Positions 53,701 to 64,000 of a stretch of DNA of 64,000 nucleotides are shown here, piece by piece (position 1 is the stretch's first letter; every line of letters begins with the position of its first letter). This DNA comes from Enoplosus armatus (lineage: Eukaryota; Chordata; Actinopteri; Centrarchiformes; Enoplosidae): contig NC_092200.1 in assembly GCF_043641665.1 (NCBI RefSeq), positions 11,832,694-11,896,693 on the forward strand. The letters are read 5' to 3'. Under the pieces are notes generated by a model. It had not been told where the DNA came from. It was given only the letters and a program-made list of their open reading frames with translations, and did not search any database. The position numbers were made by a program, and so were the translations under genes.

Positions 53701-56700
53701 TTGCCAAAATGGGCCATTAATTAATCCCTAGGATGTTTTGTCTTTAATAGGATTCATTCAGAGAATCATTCTACTTTCAGGCCCAAACTTGACAAGAGTG
53801 TTAATGTATTACAGAGCCAAGATTTACAGGTTTTTTTACCTGTATGTGAGAGCCACTACTTTCATGAAGAATATACAGTATATTACAGGATACAACTTAT
53901 ACAAAGCTGGTTAACTGGGTGGTCTTGTGGGCTATATTTGAAAGGCTATTTTCACAAGCATATAAATAAAATTTACAGAATACACTTTGAGGCAGCCCAA
54001 TCATAATTTGTGAACTCAGTACAGCAAAAAATAGATCCCAGAGACGAGACCTATTGTTTATTTGTAATATCATGTAGAATGCCAATCAATTTCTGTAAAG
54101 CCACAAGCTGTGTAACCTGTTCAGGCTCTAACGGATGCAAGTAGAATTTTAGTAAAAATGGGCTACCTGTCAACCAAGGTTATTTTCAGTAAGCTGCCAC
54201 ACACCTTTTGCCACACAAAGAAATTTGCGTATCCCTGGCTTTTCTCAGCCATTACACAAGAATGATTCTCGTGCCTTACACTGCATGTCATGGGCCACAT
54301 AAACATCTTTATTTCTATGCATCTTGGCACTCCATTTGACTCATTCTACATAATTTTTGCATCATTAGACCCATAGAGAGGTAGTATTTGTGGCTCTTCT
54401 GTATTGTCTGACCAGCCTACCTTCTTACTTCTTACCTAACTTACAGGTTCAGTTTCACCATTGTGTTCCCAGGGCAATAACACTGTATTAAGTGTGGTTT
54501 TCAGGAGGAGCCAAAGTGGATGCTTTTGATTGATAGGCCACAGTTGATATGAGGGGGTGGGGGTTACATTTTGCAGAACATGTGCATGTGTTTGCATGTT
54601 GCCTCTGCAGTCTGGTTGCAGGCCTCCCCCATTATTCATTCCTTTGCAGTCCTGTTATTTACAGGTTGAGGTTACTTTTACAAACTCCATGCTGTAATGT
54701 AACCTTACATTAGCACTTCCAAACAGCAGCCTTCACACTAGCAGTAACTCCGTGGCTCAACATGGTGACATGACATGGAATGTCTTTTTTTATGTTGCCA
54801 AAGGTAGAAAGAGAGAAACAGAGTGCCTTATCAAGTGATGAGAAAAACAGCAGGGGACATAGCCTAAGGCATAAGAAGGAAACGTGCTGGCGGCAGCCCT
54901 GCTCTGTTATGCAATCCAAGAGAACAGTTTGAACATGTAGATTCTCCAAATGTGTGTAGGTTTTCATGGTTGAGAGTCAGTGGCCCATTAGTCCACAGCT
55001 CTAAGACACCTCAACCAGAGAGAGGAAGTTTATGATACGAGTCTGGATTACTCACTCTATCGGACATGAATGAACAAACTAGATGATCTAAATGATGCCA
55101 ATTCAACTCTGAATTAAGATTTCAAGTTAATTAAAAAAAACACATTGGCAGTCTTGACAGACACTGCAGTATATAACCGATAGTTGACAGGGAAGGATTT
55201 TGCGTGCTTTCTAGGATGTCAGTCTAGTTGATATATAGCTGATGACATAATGAAATGAGCTAAAGTAAGTGGACAATGTATCAATGTTCATCTTTCTCAG
55301 ACATTTCAAGTGATATTCAAAAATGCATGATAAACCAGCACTACATAGCTGCATGGAGGTAAACCTCTTGTGTATCTTACTTTGCCCCCTCAGGCTTAAC
55401 ACCACACAGCCAGGTGACCAGGTAATCTATCTACAGACTACAGCTTAGATACAGAAAAACAGCTTTGGATCTTTAGCTGTCTTGGCCTCACATACATTGG
55501 CTATCTAGAGGCTGCATAATCCACACTAAACTTCCACCCTTAACATTGGGCCAAAAATCAAATAATGCTGTCTAAGTTGACAAAGCTAACATGCTCAGCC
55601 AGCAATGACCCCATTGTCAATGTGCCCTCAGTACTGTGTGTCAGTCACACCCCAGGATTCCTCAACCCAATTCAGAGATATGGAGTTAGACAAAATAGAC
55701 TACCTCTTAACACTGTTAAAATGTAAAAAAAAAGAAAAAAAAGAAGAGGTGCGGTTATTAGTACATCAGTATGTGGTTCTCAAAGCAACATGGAACAACA
55801 AACACAGCTCAAAAGAGGCTAAATCATCTGTGAGCAAATTGCTGGCACATTAGCCAAAAACTGCAATTATATTTTATATGTCAAAGGGAACAGTCTCTAA
55901 TGTCATGAGAAGATATGCCAAACTGCATCAACAAAGTGGTCACAGTGGTCACAAATTTCAACGTACCAAAAGGAACCTCTACTGTTTCATACTGTCTGCT
56001 AACTGCCACACACAACAACACCAAGTAGACATGAATAAATAGCAGAAAAGAAAGCAGAGCAGCACTATTCATCAAAGGGCCACAATTCTTTTCTATTTGA
56101 TATAAACTATACTATTGTCATCTTTTACACCATTAGTCATGCCACGGGAACAATTCCATACTAACATATAAATAGACAGTTGTGTACTAAAGTAATAAAT
56201 GAGTGCTGCTGCTCACTCACTGCTTAGCTCCTTTTGTTTACACTTTGGAAAGCAGCTCTCCTTAAGCTAAAACACCAGATAAAACGTTCAGTAAACAGGC
56301 TGGCTTTACTGTAATAACCATTATGATTACTCAAAATAATATCAGTAAAGGGTGAAGGAGAGGCTACATATTAATAACAAGATTGCATGAGTGAAGGAAC
56401 TGAAAGAACTACAGATGATATGCCATAGTCTGCTGATCGAGCTCCATCTCACCATTAAGTGTGTTGTAATAATATGAGTAAACAATTGGTTAAAGGTTTA
56501 ATACTTGACATTTGGTGCCAGAAATATTTGTATGTCATCTGCTTGCCAAGTTTGTTCTCTCTCCAACATATGAGTATTGGCCCAGTGCAAATATTCAGCA
56601 AAGGAAGAGAAAGAGAGCAGAGATAAGCTGTCTTGCATGGGAAGATCTGCTCTCTCATGACACAGAGCCCTAGGAGCTTATCCTACATGTGCACAACAGG

Positions 56701-57195
56701 AAGCCAAAGAAGAAGAGTTCCCTGCTCAAACACACACACACACACTCACGTATACATTAGTAGTGCATACATCAAAATCATGCAATAATAATATCATGCA
56801 AACAGTAACTGTTCAAAGCTTACTAAAGCTAACATAATTTGCTGAACGAGTCCAGCATACTTGCAGCCAGTCACACATTTACATTGACAGCACTATAGCC
56901 AACCGCTGGACAGCTGTCATCTCTTATTTGTCAATCAACTACAATAACACAAAGGCTGGTAGTTGACAGCAACTCAGGCTTAATGTGGCACATGAAAGGG
57001 TCGAGGGAGACATAACTGTGGATCATCATATGGACATTAGATGGTCTGACTCACCGAATGGTTGACTCCCCACATAAGCACGCTGAGCAGAGGGTCGCTG
57101 GCACGGAAGAGCTTCACTTTCTGAGCAACGAAGTGCTTTTTCTTGGTCTTCGTTTTGCTCGCAATAGCTGCGGCAATGCTGCTCGCCGAAGCCAT
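33540..57195 (-). CDS. pip4k2a: Phosphatidylinositol 5-phosphate 4-kinase type II alpha
   Basis: Ten exons join in frame on the minus strand: 57195-57055, 45286-45189, 45050-44954, 43316-43164, 42894-42748, 42221-42183, 34796-34683, 34328-34088, 33848-33745 and 33620-33540. The product is 404 aa (human 406), starting [20 protein letters not shown]. Key parts are intact: ATP-binding lysine K144 (RYVTKT), YDLKGST at 208-214, [11 protein letters not shown] at 271-281 with D272, metal-binding D357 ([10 protein letters not shown]), and an activation loop containing [12 protein letters not shown] long acidic, Pro/Ser-rich insert (about 288-330) is typical of type II enzymes. The enzyme converts PtdIns5P to PtdIns(4,5)P2 at endomembranes and the nucleus. 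The first 12 residues diverge from human. Introns 1 (11.8 kb) and 6 (7.4 kb) are long. Intron 6 contains a candidate extra exon. Confidence 0.96.
38166..38273 (-). CDS. Candidate unlisted cassette exon in pip4k2a intron 6
   Basis: On the minus strand a long C/T tract (38360 down to 38277) ends in tttctag. Exactly 36 open codons follow, and then the strong donor GTAAGA after CAC. Entry and exit are phase 0, as is the host intron (AAG then GCC), so inclusion would keep the kinase frame. The peptide begins [13 protein letters not shown] and ends FYCAMKH, and I do not recognise it. An in-frame TAG lies directly before the acceptor, and the frame stops 14 codons after the donor. The stretch is CpG-rich inside an AT-rich intron. 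Mammalian PIP4K2A has no insert at this point (DKEK then AKEL). Alternatives are an exon of a nested minus-strand gene or chance. Confidence 0.4.
38277..38360. repeat. Purine-rich tract (polypyrimidine on minus)
   Basis: About 80 bases are almost all A/G on the plus strand, which makes a very long C/T tract immediately before the candidate acceptor at 38274. It may be a simple GGA/GAA repeat, a splice signal, or both. Confidence 0.8.
41590..41700 (+). repeat. Degenerate tRNA-derived SINE fragment
   Basis: The order gatgtcagcggtgcgcaag (A-box-like), then tGTTCAATCCCC (B-box-like), then a region with tgtcctttcagcaatgca and ctcctgatg resembles the head and body of common teleost tRNA-derived SINEs. 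It is degenerate and short, so the call is tentative. It is inside pip4k2a intron 6. Confidence 0.4.
46872..46927. repeat. (TG)28 microsatellite
   Basis: This is the longest uninterrupted TG run in the window, in pip4k2a intron 1. Confidence 0.95.
50370..50418. repeat. (GA)n microsatellite
   Basis: A GA run with two G-insertion interruptions lies in pip4k2a intron 1. Confidence 0.95.
50700..50739. repeat. (CA)n microsatellite
   Basis: A CA run with one CG interruption near its end lies in pip4k2a intron 1. Confidence 0.94.
50935..50998. repeat. Perfect 32-bp tandem duplication
   Basis: Two identical 32-base units (beginning atcaaaggtcacat and ending tagattgt) stand head to tail without a single mismatch. 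Identity implies a recent event, probably polymorphic. It is in pip4k2a intron 1. Confidence 0.95.
51359..51397. repeat. 19-bp tandem duplication
   Basis: The unit ttaaagagaa-gatttcaa occurs twice in tandem with one T/C difference. It is a minor local duplication in pip4k2a intron 1. Confidence 0.85.
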
Positions 57196-58150
57196 CTTTA
57201 AGCAAACTGGATGGTTATTGCAGTCTGTGCGATAATCTTGACAGTGTCTTCCCTTGAAGCGGGCACAGTGGCCACCAGCTCACGACTCAGTAATACCGAT
57301 ACTATTCATTTAGCCAGATCGCAAATCAAAGTGCCCCAATTCTTTTCTTCAGCCAACGTCCAACACAGCTTGACTAACGCTAAGGCCCTACCTCGACAAT
57401 GACTAATATGAGGAAATTACGATGTGTTAAAGCTAATACTGCTGCTCTCCTTCGCCTAACAGTCCGCCGCTTCCCTCAGCCCACATCATAAGTCACCTCT
57501 CTTCCTTCCTCGACTAGTCTGGAGCTCTCCGCACTCCTGCGATGTGAGGTCTCACTGAGCTGGCGTTAGCATAGCCGAGTAGCTTACTAGCTAGCAAACA
57601 TCTACGATAAATTTTGTAATATTAAATAACGTATAGGACAGGGGAAAAATAGCCCTGTGACAAATGACAAGTAAAACAAAAAATTATTACGCAGCCTTAA
57701 AACAAATAATTAAAACGACATATTAATGATGCTGAACGGCTAACTAAACGCTCTTGACAACCAGCTAACATTAGTCCCTCCGACCTTCGCTAGCGAGCCA
57801 GCTATGTAACGTTAGCCAACGGACGGCACAAAGCAGTACAGGACTCCGTTCACCAGCTAGCTACCGTTAGCCTGCAGGCTAACTATTAACATTAGATAGC
57901 AGCTCACACAAGTAGCAAGCGGCTCAGCCTTCTTCCTGCGCGTTTGCGGTCAGTCCGTGGAAATGACAGGGGTGTATCCTGTCATGTTCTTGCCCCGTTT
58001 GAATTAAAACGCAGAGGAACAGTTACTTAAACGTAAAGTCAACGGGTGGTAAACTCCGTCTGCAGCATTGAGGCTCATGTGTGCTGCTGTCAACTGACAG
58101 CTCGGCGGAGGGGAGGTGACAGGCAGCGCTTTGCAGTGTCTGCTGCGCTG
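57196..58150 (-). promoter_or_regulatory. pip4k2a 5' flank with GTTAGC cluster
   Basis: This is the sequence immediately upstream of the pip4k2a start codon. Between 57565 and 57883 the word GTTAGC or its complement occurs six times (57565, 57739, 57764, 57811, 57866, 57878), often inside palindromic surroundings such as agctagctacc. No TATA box is evident. The transcription start is not visible from sequence. The start codon context is good (aagATGG). Confidence 0.45.
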
Positions 58151-59300
58151 ATTCGCTACAACCCACTCCCTCCTCCGGGTCTATGCTTCTTTTCTGTGCT
58201 TTTAAATACCACACAGGAGTCTTTTTTATATCAGTCTAAATTTGCATTTAGATTTCAATTTCATGTTGACAATTGAAACGTTATGAAAGAATCAAAAATC
58301 ACATTTAAACGTGAAAATGTAGCATTCACTGGACGACTATTACCAATTTCAGGTGGACACATGAATATGAGAGTGTGTGCGTGGGCGCGCGCGTAATAAT
58401 AATGCATTAGCAGAAAAACCTGTACACCATCCCAGCCATCCCCCATCCTCGGCTTGCTTTAGTTTAGATTAATCTGAGGCTCATTTCAGGCAGCAGAGCG
58501 ATAATGTCCCACACCACCAGAGGTAATGTCTTTAGAGGTCATTTGGCTTTCTGGTGCATACTGTGCTGTTTCCACTAGCACATTGCTGTGTCAGTGCCTC
58601 TATGAGCAGGAGATCTCAGGGTGCTGATGCTCTATAGAGCTCTCATTTGTTTTACGACTCAGTCTTCACAGCAGCACATTTACCTCAATGCTATTCCTTT
58701 GACCTGCACAGGACAGACCCCATCCTCTCAACACACAACCCATACTCACTCACACAATGGCTCTGTGGCATACTCCCTTTTCCCTTTCCCTTTTGATTTG
58801 ATTTCCCATTTATTTTTATGGAGGATTTAGCCTACCTGTTTATGCAAATGTGAGTTATATGATTTTAGTCCATCAGTAGCCTACACAAACTCAGGAAGTT
58901 GTCTTCCTGCCAGTCAGTCTTACAGATGTCAAGGATTCACATTTTGTTTTTTTGTCTTCTTTATATTGCAAATTTTGTGTTATTGTCTTTTGCAACTTGT
59001 TTGTCTTGTAATTCAACACTTCCCTTCACATTAGACACACATATTTTTTACTGTGGTGTGCAGGCAATGAATAAAAATCCTTTAATTCACTTGACATCTG
59101 CATCTATGTAAAATGATCACTGTTGACTGTTACCGTTTACTGTTGTCAGACTGTTACTGTTGTCAGTAAACAGTCCACAAATTAAAGCCAGTAACGTCTT
59201 ATATCGTATCCTATCAAACTGGCTTGCTAATACAATACTATCATCAGCAACAGGTTCAAAGCAATAAATGTTCAAACCCTTATTTAGCCCGACGTGGCAC
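58150..59300. other. pip4k2a-armc3 divergent spacer
   Basis: No exon was recognised. A short alternating purine-pyrimidine stretch (gtgtgtgcgtgggcgcgcgcg) lies near 58372-58392. The remainder is unique AT-rich DNA leading to the armc3 X-box. Confidence 0.55.
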
Positions 59301-59302
59301 CC

Positions 59303-59315
59303 GTTGCCTAGCAAC
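59303..59315. promoter_or_regulatory. RFX X-box in armc3 promoter
   Basis: GTTGCCTAGCAAC consists of half-sites GTTGCC and AGCAAC with a one-base spacer and fits the X-box consensus GTNRCC N0-3 RGYAAC. It lies about 110 bases upstream of the donor of the inferred non-coding first exon of armc3. It is the same control element as at spag6, and ARMC3 is likewise a cilium/sperm-associated gene. Confidence 0.78.
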
Positions 59316-59329
59316 GCAGTGTCAACCTC

Positions 59330-59425
59330 CTTTTCCAAAACACTAAACCTACAGTCTGGTTCTTCTGGCCGGCTGTCCTGCTAATTATAAATCTTGAACT
59401 TGTCCTTTAGTTTGGAAGAAAATAG
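59330..59425 (+). other. armc3: armc3 probable non-coding first exon
   Basis: A good donor (aatag then gtaagt at 59426) follows the X-box. The first coding exon starts at an acceptor (gtcgcag) one base before its ATG, so an upstream exon is required and this is the best candidate. The 5' limit is approximate. Confidence 0.5.
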
Positions 59426-59662
59426 GTAAGTCATAGTGAATATTTTAGATAGGATTCGGTAAGTTTGTCTTGTTTTGTAAGCGTCATTTGTGAACGCTGC
59501 AGGTTAAAGTTAGCTTTATAGTTTAGCTAGCATAGCTTACTATATTCACGACAGCAGGTCATGGAGTTGCTTGCATTGAGCAGCTATTGAACGACTATCT
59601 GTGATCAAGAAATGCTGTTCAGACACATTTTGTTAAAAAGCAGTTTCTCTCTGGGTCGCAGA

Positions 59663-62600
59663 ATGGGAAAGAAAGTGAAGAAGGAGAGTGAAACGCCATG
59701 CAAGGAAACGGTGAGAGATTCATGTAAAGAAAGCCCTCTCATCTTTCAACTTTGATGAAGCCGAGCTAACTTGTTTCTGAAAGGTTTATGGATATTTTGT
59801 GTTCACTGAAGCAGATGCCCATAGCCTGCAAACATACTGTACATCCCTGGGACAGACAGGATCAGTTATAAAACATTTACATCTCTCTCTCCTCCCCCAG
59901 TTTGAACCACTACCTGTTGAGGGCAGGACCCCAGCAACAGTAGTGCTGCTGCTGAGCTCCCCAGAGGAGGACATCCTTGCCAAAGCCTGTGAAGCAATTC
60001 ACACATTTGCAGAGAAGGGTACAGTAGACTTCCCACTGCTGTCCCTTACACATATCAGGTTTTTGTGATCAACCCTGCAGCTGAAAAGCACAACATTTAC
60101 TTTACTGGCTGACCACTGTCTTATTTTATTTCCTGACATTTACTGTGAAATCATCTAATATGTTTCCATTTTCCCCTCATAATGCATTATACTTTTAAGA
60201 GCAACTGACATGTTTAAATTTATCAACATGTTATTTTGAATCCAAACCTTGTTTATTAACTATGTTGCGTACCACCCTATTTTAGCTTGATTTTGTTTTT
60301 CTTATATATTCAATCACACTGTAGTGTTTATCTTCATTACTTCACTGATAATATAATAAATGCCCACAGGCACTCAGGTCTGTTTGACTTAATTTGTCCT
60401 GTTCACTATCTCCCCCTGTTGTTAGGAGATGAGAACAAGGTTTCTTTGCTGGGACTTGGGGCATTGGAGCCTCTCTGTCAGCTCATCACTCACAACAACA
60501 AGCTGGTCAGACGCAACGCCTTCATGGCCTTGGGTATCATGGCTTCTAATGGTGTGTCAGACAACATATGAAATCAATGCAGACTGACTGGCTTTTTAAC
60601 CCGACCATCTATCTGTTTGTCGGGCAAATGACTGTTTAGAGACTTGTTGACAGAATTCACTATTTTGTTGACTAATAGACTGAGTGGTCAACTTTGTCTC
60701 GTGTTTTCATTGAAAGGTGATGCAAAGGATGCTCTGAAAAAGTTTCACGTCATTCCATCAATCATTGACAAACTGTCACTTGAAGGTGAGTAATGTCGAT
60801 CACAAAATGAATATACTCAGAAGTAAATATTTACAGTATATTAGCTGCAATAAAACAAACAAACAATGACATTTTCTCTCCTATTCAAGAAGATATAGTT
60901 GTCCATGAGTTTGCAACGCTGTGCCTGGCCTCTCTGTCAGTGGATTTCGTCTGTAAGGTCCAAATCTTTGACAACAAGGGCCTGCCACCTCTAATCCAGC
61001 TCCTATCCACTCCAGACCCAGATGTCAAGAAGAACTCGCTAGAGATCATCTTCAACCTGGTTCAGGTGACTCAAAGTTATCAGCCTAGAGGAGGTTACAG
61101 TCACAGTGTGTTTTGCAAGATGTAGTCTTGGGATGGGTGAAATTCAAATGGTTCCAAAAGTCTTGTTGTCTGCTTGTATCCTCTGTTGTACTGTATGTAT
61201 GAAGGACTACCAAAGTCGTCTGGCAGTACATGAGTTGGGCGGGATCCCTCCACTTCTGGAACTGTTGAAGTCAGACTTCCCAGCCATTCAGCGTTTGGCT
61301 TTAAAAACTCTACAGAATCTCACCACTGATAAAGATACACGCAATACCTTCAGGGAAGCACAAGGATTTGAGAAGCTCATGGATATCCTCAGTAACATGG
61401 TAGGTGTGTGTGTGTGAGAGAGAACACATGCTGTTGTTGTAACATGCATCAGGTATGTCTTCGTCCTGCCCCTTGGTGTTAAAAGAAATAAGAAGAGAGA
61501 GTATGAAAATATTTGTGTCCCCCCCATCTATCTTTTTTATTTCTTCCAGGACTTCAGCGACCTTCATGCTGAGGCCTTACAGGTAGTTGCTAACTGTATG
61601 AGTGACAGTGAGAGTTTCCAGCTGATCCACAAGGGTGGAGGACTGATGAGGCTGATGGAGTTTGTTCTCACCCCCAACATTCCTGAAATCCAGTCCAACG
61701 CTGTCAAGTGCATTGCCAGGGTTGCTCAGAGCTGTAAGCACAGAAGGAGACAAGAGATAATCATTTTAACTTTCCAACTATATGTTTTGAAGTCATTAGA
61801 GTATATATAACTCTTGCTTTAGCTGTGTGTGTTTACTGTGTTTGTTTCATTATGTGGGCACATACATGGGTACATGGCTGTGTGTGTGAAGCTGAGAATC
61901 GCAAACTGCTCCATGAGCAGAATGTGGAGAAGGTCCTGGTAGAGCTTCTCTCTGTGGCGGACATCGGCGTGAAAACAGCTACCTGCCAGGCTGTGCCCGC
62001 CATGAGCGTCCACCTAGCCAGCAAAGACAGCTTCAGAGACCTGGGTACATACACATTCACACAACCACCATAGCACCAACTTGCGTCGCCACAATGAAGT
62101 GTGAATGAGTTGAATTGATGTGTGTTTCAGGTGGCATTCCTGCAGTTGTACAGTTGCTGAACAACGAGAGTTTGGGGCTGAGAGAGGCAGCAACCCAGGC
62201 TCTCTCTAACCTAACACATAGCAACCGGCTCAACGCATTGTAAGTGACAGACAACCTGAGTGCATTGTTTTTGTTATTCTTGGAATACGTTAGGTGTTTT
62301 GTGTTTTATTAGATAATGTAAATGTCATCCCTACAGTAAGTTACTCAAAAGACTTCATAATTTCAAGGTCTTTTGAGTGTGCGTGCCACAAAGTATTAAT
62401 GATATGTGTAACTTATGGCCAAATGTTTTCAATCTCTGAAACCAAGGCTTAGAAGCAGATGGTGTTTTAAAGTTGAGCAGTATGCCTTCCTTTCCACTAT
62501 TTCACAAATGATTTAATGCTTCATCTGTCTTCTCATGGTTCTCCCTCACTGAATATCTCTTTATTTCTCTTCTCTCCCTTTCTCCATTTTATCTTCCACC

Positions 62601-64000
62601 TTTTTATTCCCCTGACAAATCACCCCCGTACCCATCGTCTCTCACTGTCTGACTTCATATTTCAGTGTTACTGTCTCCTTCAGTTCTCGGGACACTACCA
62701 TTTAACTCCACCTCCCCTGCACCATTACCTCACTATCCTTACTCTCAGCTTTTCTTTTCCCTCATACTCTACTTTTTGCAAGTCACACATGTCACACATA
62801 TGACAGAAATACTATGTGGCACAATGTTTTGCGACTGCATTTATAGTCAGCTTTGTAGGTTTGCAGTAAATCTCCTATCTCCCATCCATTTCTGTATCTT
62901 CCAGTGCAGTGTACGAGGCAAGAGGCCATGAGATCCTTGTCCAGCAGCTCTCTGGAAGCTGTCCCAGGACAGTGGCCAATTCTGCTGCCACACTTGGCAA
63001 CATGGCAGGACAGGAGGTCATCCGCTGCAGCATCTTATCACACGGAGCCATACGGGCTCTGGTGGAGCCCTTGAAGTCCACAGATACACAGGTCCTGGTC
63101 AACGCCACGCAGTGCCTGGCAGTGCTGGCCTGTGATACAGATGCTAGGGCAGAGGTTGGTGTTTGTGTGTCTACTGACTGTTCAGAATGCTACCTTGCTC
63201 TCATGTTTGCAAATGACAAGAATTTTATGAAATCTGGAGAGGTGTTTTGCACAAAGGACATCTCAGTTAATTTTACTGATACTGTTTTTACTGTTTTTAT
63301 TCTTAAGCCACAACTAAATCTATAAAACTAAAAAAAAAAATATTCATTTTATCAATAGTTTCTTATAAATTATCCAACAATATTTTATATGCTTTCCCTA
63401 CTACCTAAAATTCACTCCCTGTCCTACATAGCTCCAAAGTGCTGGCGGCCTTCAACCACTGGTCAATTTGCTGCACTCTTATCACAAGGAGGTGTTGCAT
63501 AATGCATGCATGGCTATCAATGTCTGTGCCAGCGATGAGCCCACCGCTGTGGAGATGTGCAAATTTGGGTAAGACACTAAGAGGACAGATAACAGCAACT
63601 TCAGGGAGTGACGGAGGAATCATGTAATGTATAACTGGAGGAGCATTGTTGAGTAAAGTAAAACATCAGTAAAAGTAAAGCTGTTGGAGCCAACTCAGAG
63701 TAGTCTCTTAAATAGTCAGTAGATGGCAGTATAGGACAAGATTATGTGTGGCAATATATGAAAGTATGGATCATATGTGTGTATGTTTGTTAGTGTGTGC
63801 ATTTTTATGTTTGTCATCAAGTCTGAAAATCTGCATGTGCTTGTATTGTATCCCTGTGCTGTTTATGTGTGTCTCAGAGTCCTGGAAATGCTTCAGGAAA
63901 TCAACCAATCAGTGAATCGTAGGAGCAGTTTCAGCAGGTTGGCCATGATCAGCCTTCTTAACTCCAACTTATCTGTTAAATACAGCCTGACAGATCGTTT
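59663..64000 (+). CDS. armc3: Armadillo repeat-containing protein 3 (partial, 3' end outside window)
   Basis: Twelve coding exons are present: 59663-59710, 59901-60018, 60426-60551, 60717-60785, 60890-61065, 61205-61399, 61550-61733, 61892-62044, 62131-62239, 62905-63154, 63432-63568 and 63878 onward past the edge. All phases close. About 562 residues are visible, starting MGKKVKKESETPCKETFEPL as in human ARMC3 (MGKKIKKE). Armadillo repeats fill the visible part, for example LGALEPLCQLITHNNKLVRR, DPDVKKNSLEIIFNLVQ and GGIPAVVQLLNNESLGLREA. The last visible residues (NLSVKYSQ-like, here NLSVKYSLTDRF) match the end of the human repeat region. The C-terminal EDR1/transglutaminase-like part lies beyond 64000. 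ARMC3 is enriched in testis and ciliated cells and is linked to sperm flagella. The start has a strong context (agaATGG). The acceptor of the exon at 61892 is unusual (tgtgtgtgaag). Confidence 0.95.

Larger units (their letters stand above)
45287..57054 (-). other. pip4k2a intron 1
   Basis: This 11.8-kb intron separates the initiator exon from exon 2. It contains a 56-bp TG run (46872-46927), a GA run (50370-50418), a CA run (50700-50739) and two short tandem duplications near 50.9 and 51.4 kb, each listed separately. No additional exon, RNA gene or intact transposon was recognised. Open frames are short and lack splice support. Confidence 0.7.

Overview
The window is vertebrate nuclear DNA, most likely from a ray-finned (teleost) fish. 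All coding sequence is split into short exons with GT-AG junctions. Proteins translated across those junctions match well-known vertebrate families at close to full length. The non-coding DNA is AT-rich, full of CA/TG, TA, GA and ATC microsatellites, and carries fragments that look like fish tRNA-derived SINEs. No bacterial, viral, CRISPR or plasmid-like feature was seen.

Five protein-coding genes lie in the order commd3 (+), bmi1 (+), spag6 (+), pip4k2a (-), armc3 (+, cut by the right edge). This is the gene order of human 10p12.2 (COMMD3-BMI1-SPAG6-PIP4K2A-ARMC3), so the window is a conserved synteny block. I reconstructed commd3 (8 coding exons, 193 aa), bmi1 (9 coding exons plus a non-coding first exon, 333 aa), spag6 (11 exons, 507 aa) and pip4k2a (10 exons, 404 aa) completely, with every exon phase closing. 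For armc3 the first 12 coding exons (about 562 codons) are present.

Layout: 1-4111 is intergenic and 5' flank of commd3, with a diverged 300-bp tandem duplication. commd3 spans 4112-8208. A 1.2-kb spacer with a triplicated block leads to the CpG-rich bmi1 promoter and first exon near 9.6-10.0 kb; bmi1 coding exons run 13699-18617. A 2-kb spacer leads to spag6 (21612-26779). Between the 3' ends of spag6 and pip4k2a (27.0-33.5 kb) lie a SINE fragment, a CTCF-like site and the pip4k2a 3' UTR. pip4k2a covers 33540-57195 on the minus strand, with long first and sixth introns. The gap between the divergent pip4k2a and armc3 starts (57.2-59.66 kb) holds both promoters.

Functionally the block mixes housekeeping and ciliary genes. 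Commd3 is a Commander (CCC) complex subunit, Bmi1 is a Polycomb PRC1 RING protein, and Pip4k2a is a phosphoinositide kinase. Spag6 and Armc3 are armadillo-repeat proteins of motile cilia and sperm. Both ciliary genes carry a near-perfect RFX X-box just upstream of their first exons, and the other three do not show one in the parts I read.

The most interesting unexplained signal is a 108-bp, phase-0, fully open candidate exon on the minus strand inside pip4k2a intron 6 (38166-38273). It has a very strong polypyrimidine tract and a GTAAGA donor. Other points are spag6 intron 3, where a TG minisatellite replaces the polypyrimidine tract, two upstream ORFs plus a YY1 motif in the bmi1 5' UTR, and a possible second TATA-containing bmi1 promoter. 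I found no evidence of a novel multi-gene system; this is an ordinary conserved vertebrate block with several checkable regulatory oddities.
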